DNA from: Dillenia suffruticosa
Lineage: Eukaryota > Streptophyta > Magnoliopsida > Dilleniales > Dilleniaceae
Assembly (NCBI GenBank): GCA_033439265.1
Contig: JAVTVX010000024.1
Span: forward strand, 8,105,001 to 8,169,000
Direction of reading: 5' to 3'
Length of the DNA: 64,000 nucleotides
Position numbers and translations under genes: made by a program. The notes under the pieces are model-generated. The model saw only the letters and a program-made list of their open reading frames with translations. It did no database searches and had not been told where the DNA came from. Of the stretch, positions 37,251 through 50,768 are shown one piece after another. Positions within the stretch are counted from its first letter, which is position 1; the number at the start of each line of letters is the position of its first letter.

Positions 37251-37817
37251 TTAATTACAATAATTTATTTTTAAATCATAATAAATATATTATATGTACA
37301 AGAGTTCCTAATGTATAAACACCCCCCCCCCCCACTATATATATAAATCTAAAATCAGACAATTGAAAACAAAACTTTAGACTTCTTTCTTTTCTTTGTA
37401 AAATGGTTGAGTAGAATAGGCATGGATCCCGCACAAATAAAGAAAAGGCAAAAGCGGTGCACAAATGAAACCGCAGCACTCACGAGCACGTACCGATTCT
37501 CCTCAAGAGCACCAAGTGAAACAAACGTCACACGCGATCCAACTCATTCTCTCTCTCTCCCTCTCTCCAGGTCCTCTCCCATTTTCGCAGCAACCGAAAC
37601 CTCGCAAAAACGCCTGAAATTCCAAAACTAACATACACCCATCCATACGCATACAAATTCGTATACATATATAGAAAGAAAACCCTAAATCTTATCCCAA
37701 ATCGATGAGGGTCGTTGTCTTATGATCTCTCTCTCTCCTCACCATATCTCTCTCTTCAAAACCCTGAAAACCTCACTCTGTTCTTTTTCTTCTTCGTCGT
37801 CGTCGTCGTCGCAAAAA
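37251..37817 (+). promoter_or_regulatory. Upstream region and leader of the DExH helicase gene, with a telo-box and a short uORF
   Basis: A telo-box AAACCCTA lies at 37680-37687. A six-codon upstream ORF (MRVVVL) spans 37705-37725 and its TGA overlaps the in-frame alternative start at 37722. A (CT)n-rich leader lies around 37548-37568 and 37726-37754. A 12-C run lies at 37322-37333. The start at 37818 has a strong context (A at -3), whereas 37722 has C at -3. Confidence 0.5.
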
Positions 37818-38086
37818 ATGAAGGACAGGCCTTCCTCGTATGGCTCCGTCTACGTGCCACCACATCAGCGTCTTCGTTCGGTTATAACTGTCCCTTCTTC
37901 AAACACTTTTTCTTCGACTTCTTCTACTACTACTACTACTGTCTCTTCGTCGGATTCTGCAATTGAATCGATTGCGAAGAGAGAGCACAAGAGTCCTCCG
38001 AGATATGATTATGGAAACCCTAACCCTAACCCGAACCCGAACCCGAACCCGAACCCTAGGTCGAATTCGTCTTTCCCTTATTTGTT

Positions 38087-38117
<31 letters not shown>

Positions 38118-41100
38118 TTGCAGAAGAATTTGCAGTACGGTTATGTCTACCATGATCACTCTGAAGATGGGGAATTTGAGCCTTCTTCAAATCCGGTTAG
38201 TCATAGCTGAAAATGATTTATTTTGTTCTTTTGTTGCTGTTGAAGAATTAGGGTTTTATAAGTGCTTAATTAAGGCGAATAATAATGCTACCAAGATTGA
38301 TTAAAGTCAATGACAGAGTTGAAATACAACTTATGTCAAGTTTTTGATTTTATTGGTGCGGTAATCTTTCGTGTACTTTTTAAATACAAATGAAACCATG
38401 CCCAGTTAGATTTCTCCAATCAAGTATTGAACTTTTTGGTCCTAATAAGATTACTAGGGCTGAAATTCGCCCCAATTGTTATATATGAAAATGGCGACAT
38501 TAATATTTAAAGGTTAGATTTGGGACATTCGCGTTAGTTCTAGGAAGTGTTCCATTGAGACTGAAAAATTAGATGAAAATCAAACATGTTGTGGTTTAAT
38601 TGGCCATTGACTGGATTGGAGATTAGTTTAGCTTTATTGCACCAATCAAGCAACACTACATTTGATTCTATCATTTTAGTCATTGACTTATTTAGTCTTA
38701 GTGGTATCGCTTGTTGTTCTATTTGGTAGGGATATGTCATCCAGTTTTTACTAAGAGAGAGTAGAAACTGTGAATCATAAAAATTAGCAAAGAAATTGCC
38801 TTCATGGAGAATATCTTAATGGCAGTTGCATCTATAGTGTGCACATTGTTGTCTAGTATATAGTTGTACAATCATGTTATTGGAAAGTTCGCATTTGTGT
38901 ACAATTTGGATATTCTATAGAGGCAGAGGAGGAGCAGGCAAATTAATCTTCTATAGTTCAATTCCACCTTTTTCATTACTTCTAGGAGATCAAAATGGGC
39001 AGTGTGGGCATATGTTCTTCATTTTATTATTAGTTTTAAAGGCTTAATTTTATGCACTTAGTCTGAAGTTCTTTCTTATGATTCTCAGAATGCGTCCACA
39101 CCTGATAACATTGATGAGTGGAACCATAAGTTAAACATGCTTATTTGCAATCAAGATAAGCAAGAGTTGGTGTCAAGAGAGAAAAAGGATCGACGTGATT
39201 ATGAACAAATAGCTTCCTTGGCAACTAGAATGGGTTTATACAGGTATATTTTTAACCTCACATGAATAGTGTTCATAACGATTCCCTTTTGGCTACCATG
39301 TATTGAGTTGAGACTACATTTTGCAGTCAGCTATATGTAAAAGTAGTTGTTGTCAGCAAGGTCCCATTGCCAAACTACAGATTTGATCTGGATGACAGGA
39401 GACCGCAAAGAGAGGTATTTCTTGATACTCTGAACTTGAGTTTTGCCTACTTTGATTGTCTCATGCTCTCACTCTGTACTGGAAGTTACTTTTAAATTTT
39501 AATAAGGGTGACTATTACTAATTCATACTTGCTTGGCCACAAATATTTTTTCACGTGGAAGTTATTCTTTTTAAATTTTTTTCTTTTAATCAACATGCTT
39601 CATTGGCATTTCACTAGCAGTATCAAATATTGGCAGGTGATGTTATCTCCTGGTTTGCATAGAAGAGTTGATGAATATATTGGGGAGTACCTTTCTCACA
39701 AGTCGAGGAGTATGGGAAGTTTTCGAGACCTTGCCTTTTCACGAACAAGCAGTACTGGAAGTTTTGGTACTGATGAAGGGCTTTTTGAGCAACCAGAGCC
39801 TTCTCCTCATAGCAAGGCTGTTATGGAGAAGATTGTTAGGAGGAGGAGTTTGCAGATGTGCGATCAGCAGCAAGCTTGGCAGGTTCCGTTAAACACGGCA
39901 CTTTTAGCATGCTACTATTTAAGATAACTCCTCTGACAAATTTTATTATGTGATTTTGTCTTATAATATGCATTCTCAAATGGTAAATATTTATTCTTTT
40001 CTAAATTTTCTACTAAAATTAAGTGACATTCTTCATTTCTTCTTGGAATTAGATTTATCAACTTCATCTAATCTTTCTATGTATTTCTTGAGTCAAATGC
40101 CCCCAACCAAAAAGGATGTTATAACAGTACTTCTTTTTATAGGAATCTCCAGAAGGTAGAAAGCTGCAGGAATTTCGTCGGCGTCTCCCAGCATACAAAG
40201 AGAAGGATAATCTATTAGCAGCCATTTCACAGAATCAGGTTTCCATCATCGGCCATGTTCATCATTTTCTTAGTATTAATTGGTTTTCGGACCCTGCCCT
40301 TTGGCAGCACTGCTTGTGCTGTCCTCATTAGTGAGCCTGATAAATCTATGATTAATGTGATCCTTTTGGGGCATTTAGAATCATGTTATACTGAAAAATT
40401 TTAGTGGCTTTGGAAATTCTTGTTGTTGTTTGAATTTTTAAATGAATGAGTGAACTGTATGTTGAAGGTGTATAGAATGTTATTAGGATGGCATGGAGGA
40501 TTTTACTAGGTATCTGAAGTGGGTGGGAGGCTTGATCATGCCTTTTAGTCCAAATGTGCATCAAAACTTCCTTTTATGAAGAACTAGAGCCTGGAGATCA
40601 TGTGATGTGTGTCCGTCTGTTTATTGATATCAAAATATCTCATACTAACAATTGTAGCATTTAGCAAATAGTTATTACAGTCAATAAGAAATTTGGAAAG
40701 ATAGTTAGATAGAGAGAGAGCAAGAGAAGAAGGGATGGTTAAGAGAGAGAGATTCTTGGAAGTCACTGGATTTGAGAGGGAATAGGAGTTCCACTTAAGG
40801 TTGGAATGGTTTCTACTGAGAGAGAGTTTGGATGAGCTCCATGGGAGGCAAGTTCATAATGAAGTCTCATTCAGAAGAAAGATAAAGAATGAAAAAGTTT
40901 ATAGTGAAATCCTTAAATGCAATAATTGTAATCTCTTAGTTACAACTTGTGTGCTTTGCAGGTTGTTATCATCTCTGGTGAGACTGGCTGTGGGAAGACC
41001 ACGCAAATTCCCCAGTTTATTTTAGAATCTGAAATAGAGTCTGTACGAGGTGCTGTATGCAATATTATCTGTACTCAACCTAGGAGGATATCTGCCATGT

Positions 41101-44100
41101 CAGTTTCTGAAAGAGTTGCTTATGAGAGAGGGGAAAAATTGGGTGAATCTGTAAGTTTTTGCTGCATTGAAAAAATTCTTATGAAACTTACTTTTTCTGC
41201 CTTGTGCTGATCACCTTTGTAAAGAAGATTAAGTGTTTTTTCCTCTTTCTTGACTTGTTTACGTCTAAAGATTGGATATAAAGTTAGGCTGGAAGGTATG
41301 AAAGGTAGAGATACTCACCTTTTATTTTGCACCACTGGCATCTTGCTGAGAAGGTTACTGGTTGATAGAAACTTGAAAGGTGTAACTCATGTTATTGTGG
41401 ATGAGATTCATGAGCGTGGAATGAATGAAGGTCAGTGATATACTGAGGTCCATAGGACATTAAATTGAACTATGATCTCTTACCATGGTCAACATGTCGT
41501 GCAGATTTCTTGCTTATAGTCCTAAAAGATCTCCTACCTCGTCGGCCAGAGTTGAGGCTGATTTTGATGAGTGCTACTTTAGATGCGGACCTCTTCTCGT
41601 CATACTTTGGTGGGGCTCCATTGGTTCACATTCCGGTAAGTTAAATATGCTTGTGCGCAATATGTCAATATCTCCTCATGAGATTATGGGCTGTTTAATG
41701 GCTGATCTTTTTCTTCTTTTGTTATCTTTTTCATTCATTATTTTAAGTTAATTTTAATAAGCTGGTGGCTTATTGGTATTATGAATGTCACACTTCTGTT
41801 TCAAGTGATGATTGGACGATTATAAGGCAATTTCTTAAATTAAAAAAAAGGACATGCAAAAGCTGAACAAAACATCACCTATTGGTACTAAATTTTCATA
41901 TCAGGAGATGGGATTGAAGTTATATTATAAAGTAGAATCCTTTTAAGTTAAGCTTGTGTTTGTTTGAGGAGATTTCCGCAAAAGAAAATGAAATCCAGGA
42001 AAAGATTTTCCTTTCTTTGTTCATGGAAGTTTCCTCAAATCTAGGACAATAACTTTCATCTTGGATGTTTTTTTCCAAGTGTGAAAAATAAGTTAGAAGT
42101 TACAATTTTGGTAATAATGGAGGTCCCTATTTGAGAATAACTCTAGATCCTTCCCATTGAGTTAAAAATCTTGAAAAATAATCTTTTTCAAAAATATATG
42201 TCGATGAATGTCCCTGTGATAAAAATATTCTCCAAACAACCTATGAGATCTTATATGGAAAAGGGTATCAATTTAAGATAAGATTGATAAGGGAACTTGG
42301 GATCTGTAGGAAGGTGATAAAAGATTGTACTTTAAGAGTAATAAATGTTGAGTGTGATTTAAAAATAGCTGTTGAAAGACTTACAATTATGTCTTCAATG
42401 ACTACTGTTTAACAATGTGAACTAGTCAATGGAGTGAAAGTGAGATACAATTTGTGAGAGTCTATACTGCAGATTTGGGACAAAAGAGGGAGAAATAGAT
42501 GTATTTGAACTTTGAACTTTCTGGGCAGTGAGAATAAAGAGATTCGGATTGAACTTTTGGGTCGTGAGAATAAAGAAATTAAGATCATGATTTAGAAGGA
42601 AAAGATGTTTTTACAGTCATATTCGGGTTGAGATACATCTAAACAGGTCGATAATTCCATATGGCTCACATCTCTTGCTTTTCTGTCGAGTTTAGGGTTT
42701 CACATATCCTGTACGAACACATTTCTTGGAGAATGTTCTTGAAATGACTGGATACAGATTGACCCCTTACAACCAAATTGATGATTTTGGTCAAGAAAAG
42801 ATGTGGAAAATGAATAAACAAGCTCCAAGAAAGAGAAAGAGTCAACTTGCTTCCTTGGTTGAGGTATGCGATTTAGGAATTTTCTACTTACTTTGTATAT
42901 TTTGGCTTCTCTAATATTGTTAGTTTTCCTTTTTGGTGATGTGTAAACATTTGAAAAATTATTAGGATGCCCTCAGATCAGCAGACCTAAAGGATTATAG
43001 CATACAGACTCGAGAATCTTTGTCTTGCTGGAATCCTGATTGTATGGGGTTTAACCTCATCGAATATTTGCTCTGCCACATATGTGAGAATGAAAGGCCT
43101 GGTGCTGTTTTGGTGTTTATGACTGGTTGGGATGACATAAGTTCTTTAAAGGATAAGCTCCTAACTAATGCTATTTTGGGAGATCCCAACCGGGTTTTGT
43201 TGCTCGCATGCCATGGTGCTATGGCCAGTGCAGATCAGGTAGTGTACTGATAAATTGCTCATCCTTTTTTTTTCCTGGCTAGGCAAATTGCATTTCCTCT
43301 TACTCTGGCTTTTTGTCCATCCATGAAGCACGGGGACTGCTTAATGATATGTGGACTTAGCAATGTGAAAAGGTTCAAAAAGAAATGGATACCCTAATGG
43401 AATGGTTATGTTCTACATTCCATTGCCATGTTAAGTTTATGTGAATATTTTTTCTCTTTCCTATATAATATATATATGTATGTATGTAAACAATTTGGCT
43501 TTCAAGTTTCAAATTCAGTGCATAAGCTTTTCTTTGCACCTTTTTTTTTAGAGGAGAAGGGGTAGTTGCTCATTAGCTGTTTGACATAATTGTAAATTGA
43601 TTTTTTCCCCTTCACCAAACATCTAAAACTTGTAGTGGGCATTTAAAATCTGTCATTCATGACTCGGTGATAAGATCTTCTATCCGAGCATGTGAAAGTT
43701 AAGCATAGTGCTTTTGACAAGTATCTGGGTGCTGTAATACAGTATACAAGGATTCGGATATGGTTGTGTTAAGAGGTATTCATATTTGGGAATCATAACT
43801 CCAGTGTATCTGGAGACAGTGCTTCATAGCTCTTTATCCACACAAGATGAGGGCAAACCACATATGCCAATTTGAACATTGCTGCGTACTAGTCAATTTA
43901 TCCACTACTTTTGCTATTGTCTTCTGTACTATGGTTCCTTAGTTTGCAGCTGGATCTGCATTATTTGTGTGCTTGTCAATGTGTTGATACATTGCTTGGA
44001 ATCCTTTATTAATTTTCTATATTTTAAGAGACCAGCCTGAAGCATCTTTAACATAGAATAGGTGGCCTGTTTTATAACTTTTTGTCAGTTTGTCCCTTGA

Positions 44101-47100
44101 AAGTCTTGGGTTAACAGCGTCGGTGAAACAGACTTGAAAGATTCATGTGTCTTCCTATCTTTTGAACTTAACAGCAGCAGCGGTATAAGGTAAAGTGTTA
44201 CAGGTTATGATAGTGGCACTCCTGGGGAAACAAAAGGGGGTAAAATGGATGGGGTGGTGGTCACGATTTCTTACTTCTGTGAGGGGGTTCATATTTGGGA
44301 AGATGCACTGAATTTTGATCTTAATGTATCATATGCTATGAGAATTGATGTCCTTGTTTATAGGAGTAAATCATGCTAAAATTTTTTGTCTGCACATCTT
44401 TTGGTTGCATTTGCTTTCCAATACATGCTTAGTTGAAGTTGCATGCTCTAAATTAATCTTTTTGGTTGCATGCAGAGGTTAATTTTTAATGAGCCAGATG
44501 ATGGAGTGAGAAAAATAGTGCTGGCAACAAATATTGCTGAGACAAGTATTACAATTAATGATGTTGTCTTTGTTATTGACTGTGGGAAGGCCAAAGAGTC
44601 ATCATATGATGCATTAAATAATACTCCATGTTTACTTCCTTCCTGGATCTCAAAAGTCTCTGCACAACAAGTAAGACCCTGCTTCAGTTATAGAAAATTT
44701 TGTCTTAAACATCCAAGTGTTTGAAATTTTGCATTCCATTGTTGTGATCTTTATAATTATAATTTAATGTGACAGTGTAGCGGATAGAACAACATTTATG
44801 TATTTTGATTTACTTACTGATATGCTTGAGGATTGTCATTTTAGTTCTGTTTGTAGCGTGTCCCCCCTCTTTTAAATGCATTCAACTATCTACTGCCATG
44901 TTCTGTGATTCGGCATCAGGTTGTGATGTTAGTTCTGTTAGTAGGATTTTTTACCCCTCTTTTAAAGGCATTCAACCATCTGCTGCCATGTTCTTGCAAT
45001 TTGGCCTTTGGGGCTAAAGCCTGCAATTAAGGATTGTTAAATATATTTGTTGTCCATGTTCCTATGTCAATCTCAGTTACTGACTGGCCTCAATTGGTTG
45101 GACTATGTTAAATTACTTGTGCATTGATCTTTGAGATCATTTACCTGTGCATGTGCATGCTTGCAGGTGTGTGGAAATAGTACTATGTATGTATTTTGTC
45201 TGGAGTAATTTTCTGTTTTTGCCACTTGTGAGAAATGCAGAGAAGAGGAAGAGCTGGTCGTGTTCAACCTGGTGAATGTTATCATCTTTATCCTAGATGT
45301 GTGTATGATGCTTTTGCTGATTATCAGTTACCAGAAATTTTAAGAACACCTTTGCAATCCCTTTGTCTGCAAATCAAGAGTTTAAAACTTGGGAGTATCT
45401 CAGAGTTCTTATCAAGGGCATTGCAATCACCGGAGTTGCTTGCGGTAATGATCCACCTGATTACCTACCAAAATAATTTTTTGTGTGACTTACCACACGT
45501 ATTTCCTTTTTTTTTTTTATTTGCAGTGAAATTAAGGCATTTATTTGAATTTCCTATTATTCATGTGGTGCTTTTGCATATCCTCATAAAATTACTTAAA
45601 ATAAGTTTCATTGTTGTAGGTTCAAAATGCTATTGAATATTTGAAAATTATTGGGGCTTTGGATGGGAACGAGAATCTTACTGTTCTAGGTTTGCAAACG
45701 TTTCCTTTTCTTCTGTCTGTTCAGGGTTTCTTTTCGCAATATGATGATCCACATTGAGTATTATTTGCTTGATTTCATTGAATTTATTTGACAGGACGCC
45801 ACTTGACGATGCTTCCTATGGAACCGAAGCTTGGAAAGATGCTTATATTGGGTGCTATTTTTAATTGCTCGGATCCTATTTTAACTGTTGTTGCCGGTCT
45901 TAGTGTTAGAGACCCTTTCCTGACACCACTTGACAAGAAGGATGTAAGTGTATTGTTTGTTGGTTGGATAAATCATCTTCATTTTCTTTAATTTCCTGCA
46001 GAAACGATACAAAATCCCGATGGTTTTACTAGTTTGCTTCACCAAACAGATAAAGAATAGGTTTTTTTATTTTAAGTCTATGCACATATAGAGGAAGTTG
46101 GAAGAACGAAATTTAGAACTTCTGTAGATCATCATGGGGCTTGGGATGGGACTCCAGTATGAAGTCATCTTTTGTAAGGGTGATATAATGTCATTTTCCT
46201 GGTAACTGAAAGAAAAGTAAAAAATGGGTAATGGCTACAACAGCCCTTGTTTGCCCAGCTGCGGCCGTATTGGCTGATATTTTGACTTGTGCAGTTCAAA
46301 ACTTTCCAGGCTTATGTATTGGACATAAATGATATGGTGAAGGCTGATGACATGTCCTGATGTCAATACTTTGGTTGCTTATGCGCATTAACTTTATATG
46401 GTTTAAATAATCTCCTTGTGATTAGCCCTCTGACTGGCAATTTTGTTCAAAAGGAAGATTTTTGACTATATCTGTTACATAGTCTAGTTAGTTTTAGTAC
46501 TTTGGTGGGAAGGGCATTTATTGTAGATTTCCATCTTGTTCTCTTGTACAGCTAGCGGAGGCTGCGAAGGCTCAGTTCTCTCGTGATTATAGTGATCACC
46601 TTGCACTGGTTCGGGCCTATGAGGGATGGAGGGATGCTGAAAGAGATTTTGCTGGATATGAATACTGCTGGAAGAACTTTCTTTCGGCACAGTCTATGAA
46701 AGCTATTGATGCCCTTCGACGGGAGTTCTTTTCCTTGCTCAAGGATACTGGTCTGGTTGATGACAACGTGGGCACTTTCAATGCATGGAGTTATGATGAC
46801 CATCTACTCAGAGCAATTATTTGTTATGGTCTCTATCCTGGAGTTTGCTCTGTGGTGGTATGTTTGGTGTTTTATCAGATTATGTTTCTTTTATGTTTGG
46901 TGTTTTATCAGATTATGTTTCTTTTCTTTGTGGTGCATGTGGTTGAATAAGATAGTTGATATATATGCATGGCCTAGGTGTTTTACTTAAAGAGACGCCA
47001 CGTCTCTCTGAACTGTTTCATGGCTATTTGGCTGTATTTTAATTTTTGAGAAACTTATGTTTTCTCTTGGAGTTATTTTTTTGAAATTAACCAAAGCCGT

Positions 47101-48395
47101 TTGCAGCATAATGAAAAGTCATTCACACTCAAGACAATGGAGGATGGTCAAGTACTCCTATATTCGGTATGTTTTGTTCAATGTTATTTGGTTACCAATT
47201 TATTTCACTCTGGTGTTTTTTGACTGTATTCATGCACACTTGGTGGTGTATCAAGTAAGGCTTCATGAATCATGAGCTAATGCATCATATTCCCCCCCCC
47301 CCCAAAAAAAAAGACTATACTTTCTGATGATGTGAACTTTGCTTGCCTAGAACTCGGTTAATGCTCGCGACTCCAGAATTCCATATCCATGGTTAGTTTT
47401 CAACGAGAAGATAAAAGTAAACTCTGTTTTTCTCCGTGATTCTACAGCTGTTTCTGACTCGGTTCTCCTCCTGTTTGGAGGAAGTATATTAAGAGGAGAT
47501 ACGGTTGGTTTCCTAATTGTCTTCTTGCTCACTCAAATCATTGTCCATGTATGTTTGCTCCAGACAAGTATACTTGGTGCCTTACTGCAGCAAGAACGAT
47601 TTCTTGTTTGGACAGGATGGACACCTGAAAATGTTGGGGGGCTACTTGGAATTTTTCATGAAGCCTGCTACTGCAGATATGTTTTTAAACTTGAAGAAAG
47701 AGCTGGATGAATTCATTCAGAACAAGGTAAAGTATTAAGCCTGGAATACTTTTCTGCCAGAACTTTACTACATTTTGAATCTGTTTCTGAAGGTTGCACT
47801 TGGCTGTTTTGATGAACCCTTTTTGGCTTTCCATGATTATGTAGTTCTCTCCTCTTGTTTGTCTGATTTCCAGCATATTATGAATTTGATCAGTTTACTT
47901 TTGTAAATGAGCCCTTTTATTCTCTGTCAGCTGTCATATCCCAAGATGGACATACACACCTATCATGAGCTAACATCAGCAGTTCGTTTGCTGGTCTCTG
48001 AGGACCAATGCGAAGGTAGATTTGTATTTGGCCGGCAGGGAATTAAGCCCTCAAAGATTTCTTCTGTCATGGCAGCACCACCACCTTCATTTTCAAGGAC
48101 TGAAAGTGGACCTGGGGGTGATAACTCTAAAAGTCAGCTTCAGACATTGTTAACAAGGGCAGGATATGCTGCACCGACATATAAGACGAAGCAATTAAAG
48201 AACAATCAATTCCGGGGCATTGTAGAGTTCAATGGAATGCAGATAATGGGACAACCTTGCAACAACAAGAAGAGTGCGGAGAAAGATGCTGCAGCTGAAG
48301 CGCTTCAATGGCTAATGGGTGGAAATCCTATGGGCCATGAGTACATCGAGCACGTGTCAATGTTATTAAAAAAGAGCAAGAAGGATCACAATTAA
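37818..48395 (+). CDS. DExH-box ATP-dependent RNA helicase, DExH3/DExH5-like (DHX36 group), about 1198 aa
   Basis: Nineteen exons join in frame: 37818-38195, 39089-39243, 39327-39414, 39637-39882, 40143-40238, 40962-41150, 41271-41430, 41505-41635, 42696-42863, 42966-43238, 44476-44670, 45241-45444, 45620-45689, 45795-45943, 46552-46857, 47107-47166, 47351-47503, 47616-47726 and 47931-48395. Helicase motifs: GETGCGKT at 327-334, DEIH at 428-431, SAT at 460-462, [14 protein letters not shown] in the second RecA domain, QRRGRAGR at 693-700; then the HA2/OB region ([19 protein letters not shown]-like [20 protein letters not shown]). A dsRNA-binding domain occupies about 1110-1174. The N-terminus ([20 protein letters not shown]) is followed by Ser/Thr runs, an Asn-Pro repeat and polyGln. 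The family unwinds RNA and, for DHX36, G-quadruplexes; Arabidopsis DExH3 (ABO6) is mitochondrial. Length fits DExH3/DExH5 (about 1160-1200) better than DExH1 (about 1000). An in-frame ATG at 37722 would add 32 residues. Confidence 0.93.
38018..38056 (+). repeat. Telomere-like CCCTAA/CCCGAA repeat within exon 1
   Basis: Seven CCC tracts spaced exactly 6 bp apart begin at 38018, 38024, 38030, 38036, 38042, 38048 and 38054. In frame they encode an Asn-Pro repeat. The minus (template) strand reads GGGTTC/GGGTTA with seven GGG tracts and three-base loops. Confidence 0.95.
44842..45012 (+). repeat. Tandem duplication of about 87 bp in helicase intron 11
   Basis: Two copies of a segment with ttagttctgtt.gtag, cccctcttttaaa.gcattc, aac.atctgctgccatgttct and a terminal gattcggc/atttggcc word, starting near 44842 and 44929. 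Confidence 0.8.
46858..46926 (+). repeat. Tandem duplication of about 34 bp in helicase intron 15
   Basis: Two almost identical copies of tatgtttggtgttttatcag followed by attatgtttctttt directly follow the donor site. Confidence 0.9.
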
Positions 48396-50760
48396 ACTGG
48401 AACGGCTATACCGTGCACGAAGAAGGCTTCTTCAGAAAAGGCTCATACAGTGACACGGGGCTTCAAGAATGAATGTTTGCCACAGTTGCATCATCCAAGC
48501 CCCACCCAAAACCCTATAATCAATTTTTTGCTCAAGCAGTCCCTGGCCTAATCATTTAACAATAAGTCGTTGTCATGGTCACATCAAATTTGGGTGGACT
48601 TGAAAGTGCAGTGCGTTGCTTTTCATACGAGATCCTCTTTCCTTTGACAGCCGATGGTCATGAATTCTGGATTGACCTAATCCTACCCAAGCTTTTGGAT
48701 TTAGAAAAAAGGTATTATTTTTGACAGGCATGTATACGAAGGTGGTGAAATTGGAATGTTGCAATACTTTGAATATATATATTCTGACCTTAGAGGTGAG
48801 AGGCTTCATGATTCTTTCGGTTCATGTTCACGTCTCAAACCCTGGAAATCTTTCTCAATGTGTACTCAGCATTATATTGCCGCTTTGGAACAGTATCAAA
48901 AATCTAAGAATTTGCTTAGCAGGAAAATTCTTACTCCCAATATCTCATGAACTTCAATTTTCTGCTCTACCTGGCTTGATTTTCACGCAATGATTCATAG
49001 TCACGACTTGTCAAGGTGGTACTGCTGCACTTTGGTTCATTCCATTTGCAGAAGCTTTTGCTTATGGTAGGGCCTAGAGACCCAGTCTCCTTGGGATAAA
49101 TGTAGGTTCATTGTCATCTGAAGGGAAATGCCGCAGCACATGCATGCTGTAATATCTTCTCTCTCTCTCTCTCTCTCTCTCTCGTGGGACTATTTAGTCT
49201 TTTTGCAGTAGCTTTAAGCCTTGGCTACTAGCACATTAGGCTACAACTATAGCTTAACCTGATCATCAAAGGACAAATCTCTGAACTTTTTTCTTTTCTT
49301 TAATCCTAAGTTCAGGGCTGCCTTTTTTTTCCCTTTGGCAATGTAAGATCTCTGTTGCAAAACAAGATGGAGCGTGTCTAATTTATTCACGGGTTACTAT
49401 TTTGAATGCATGAATGGGTGCGTCAGACCAACCGACAGTCCGTTTAGCAGGTGTTTTGAATGCATGAATGGATGTATTGGATCAACACACAGTTGGCCCA
49501 GTGAATGAATATATTAATTCTCTTAATTAATTTTTATGTTTGAAACTTAAAAATAAAAAACACTATATCGAGAGAGATTTTTCTATATTAAACACAATAT
49601 CATCAGATTGTATTACTAGGAATATAATTGTGAATATTGATCAATTAAAAAAACCACAACACAACGACAACCTACATGCTGTAGCCGACAACCGTCCCAC
49701 CATCCACAACTCGCCAGGGAGATGTGAAATGATTTTTCTCATTTACCTTTGTTGTTCGATGGAGATTATGATTTTAACTATTAAACACTGCTTTTAACTC
49801 GACATAAAGGAAATTCTATGTATGTATATACTTCGTCATTTTAGGGAGGGATCGAGTATGATGATTTTATATGGACCATCACACTGAATCTAACACTAGT
49901 TATTTTGGTTATTACCCTTAGCTCTGTAGTATTACTTGTGAGATGCTAGACTCGGTGATACCCCCTAGAATTCAGTTTAACATAATTATTATGAAGTTTA
50001 TTTCAAATACTGTATGAAGAAGTAGCGTTTATAGAACTTCAATATTCATGGACTTATTAGCTAAATAACAATCGGCACATACAATCCCCCTTCCCCCCCC
50101 CCCCAGTTGTATAGGAGTCACATCAGACTTGGTTCTATGATGTAATTTATTATTATTATTATTATTTTTTTTTATAGAGTAAGGCTCGAAACGTTTAAGG
50201 GGAGGGAGCCGGTATCAATTGAGTTATAACTATGATCCACATCGGACATTCAAACTGCTATACCTTTTTAGCCTGGCATAGATTATTGGTGTTTCAGTGA
50301 CATAGATTCAAGTGTACATGATATTGATTCAATCTATTGATTTAGCTTAGCAATGCATCTTAGCAACATAATATACACTTACATCAGATGAGATTTTCAC
50401 TCTCACATTGCTCTTTATTATCAGTGTCCCGGCAAAGAGGGCGCACATTTCTCCGGATCAACCTCTTCCAAACCCAACTTGCATATAATTTGTTTTTATG
50501 TTATTAAGATAGGCCTAAGATATCACTATAAAATTTCAGGGCAACATCCTCGGCAGGCAGACTGCTCTGCCCTCCCTTATTTTATAGATTTGCACTCAAA
50601 TAAATGTTGCAAGAGTTCCAGGAGAGAGGATGGTGTTTTATTATACAAAATGTATCATTGTATTTCACAATTTTGTATAAATTTCTAGTTTTGTTGGGGT
50701 TGAATAAATTAAAATTTCAAATTGGTTAGTAAGAGAATCGAATATAGCTTATGATATCAA
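48396..50760. other. 3' flank of the helicase gene and intergenic stretch
   Basis: No gene supported. Contains a (CT)n run at 49159-49183, a two-copy repeat of about 55 bp (49401-49495, core ttttgaatgcatgaatgg), a 12-C run at 50093-50104 and a (TTA)n tract at 50149-50165. Confidence 0.5.
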
Positions 50761-50768
50761 ATTTTTTT

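Noticed and set aside
37722..37817. Using 37722 as the definite helicase start
   Set aside because: Weak initiation context and an overlapping uORF; 37818 has a strong context and fits the MKDRP start of relatives, so the upstream start is kept as an alternative only.
38018..38056. Interstitial telomeric repeat insertion
   Set aside because: The repeat is in frame within a conserved gene's exon and mostly CCCGAA, not CCCTAAA; better explained as coding Asn-Pro repeat expansion.
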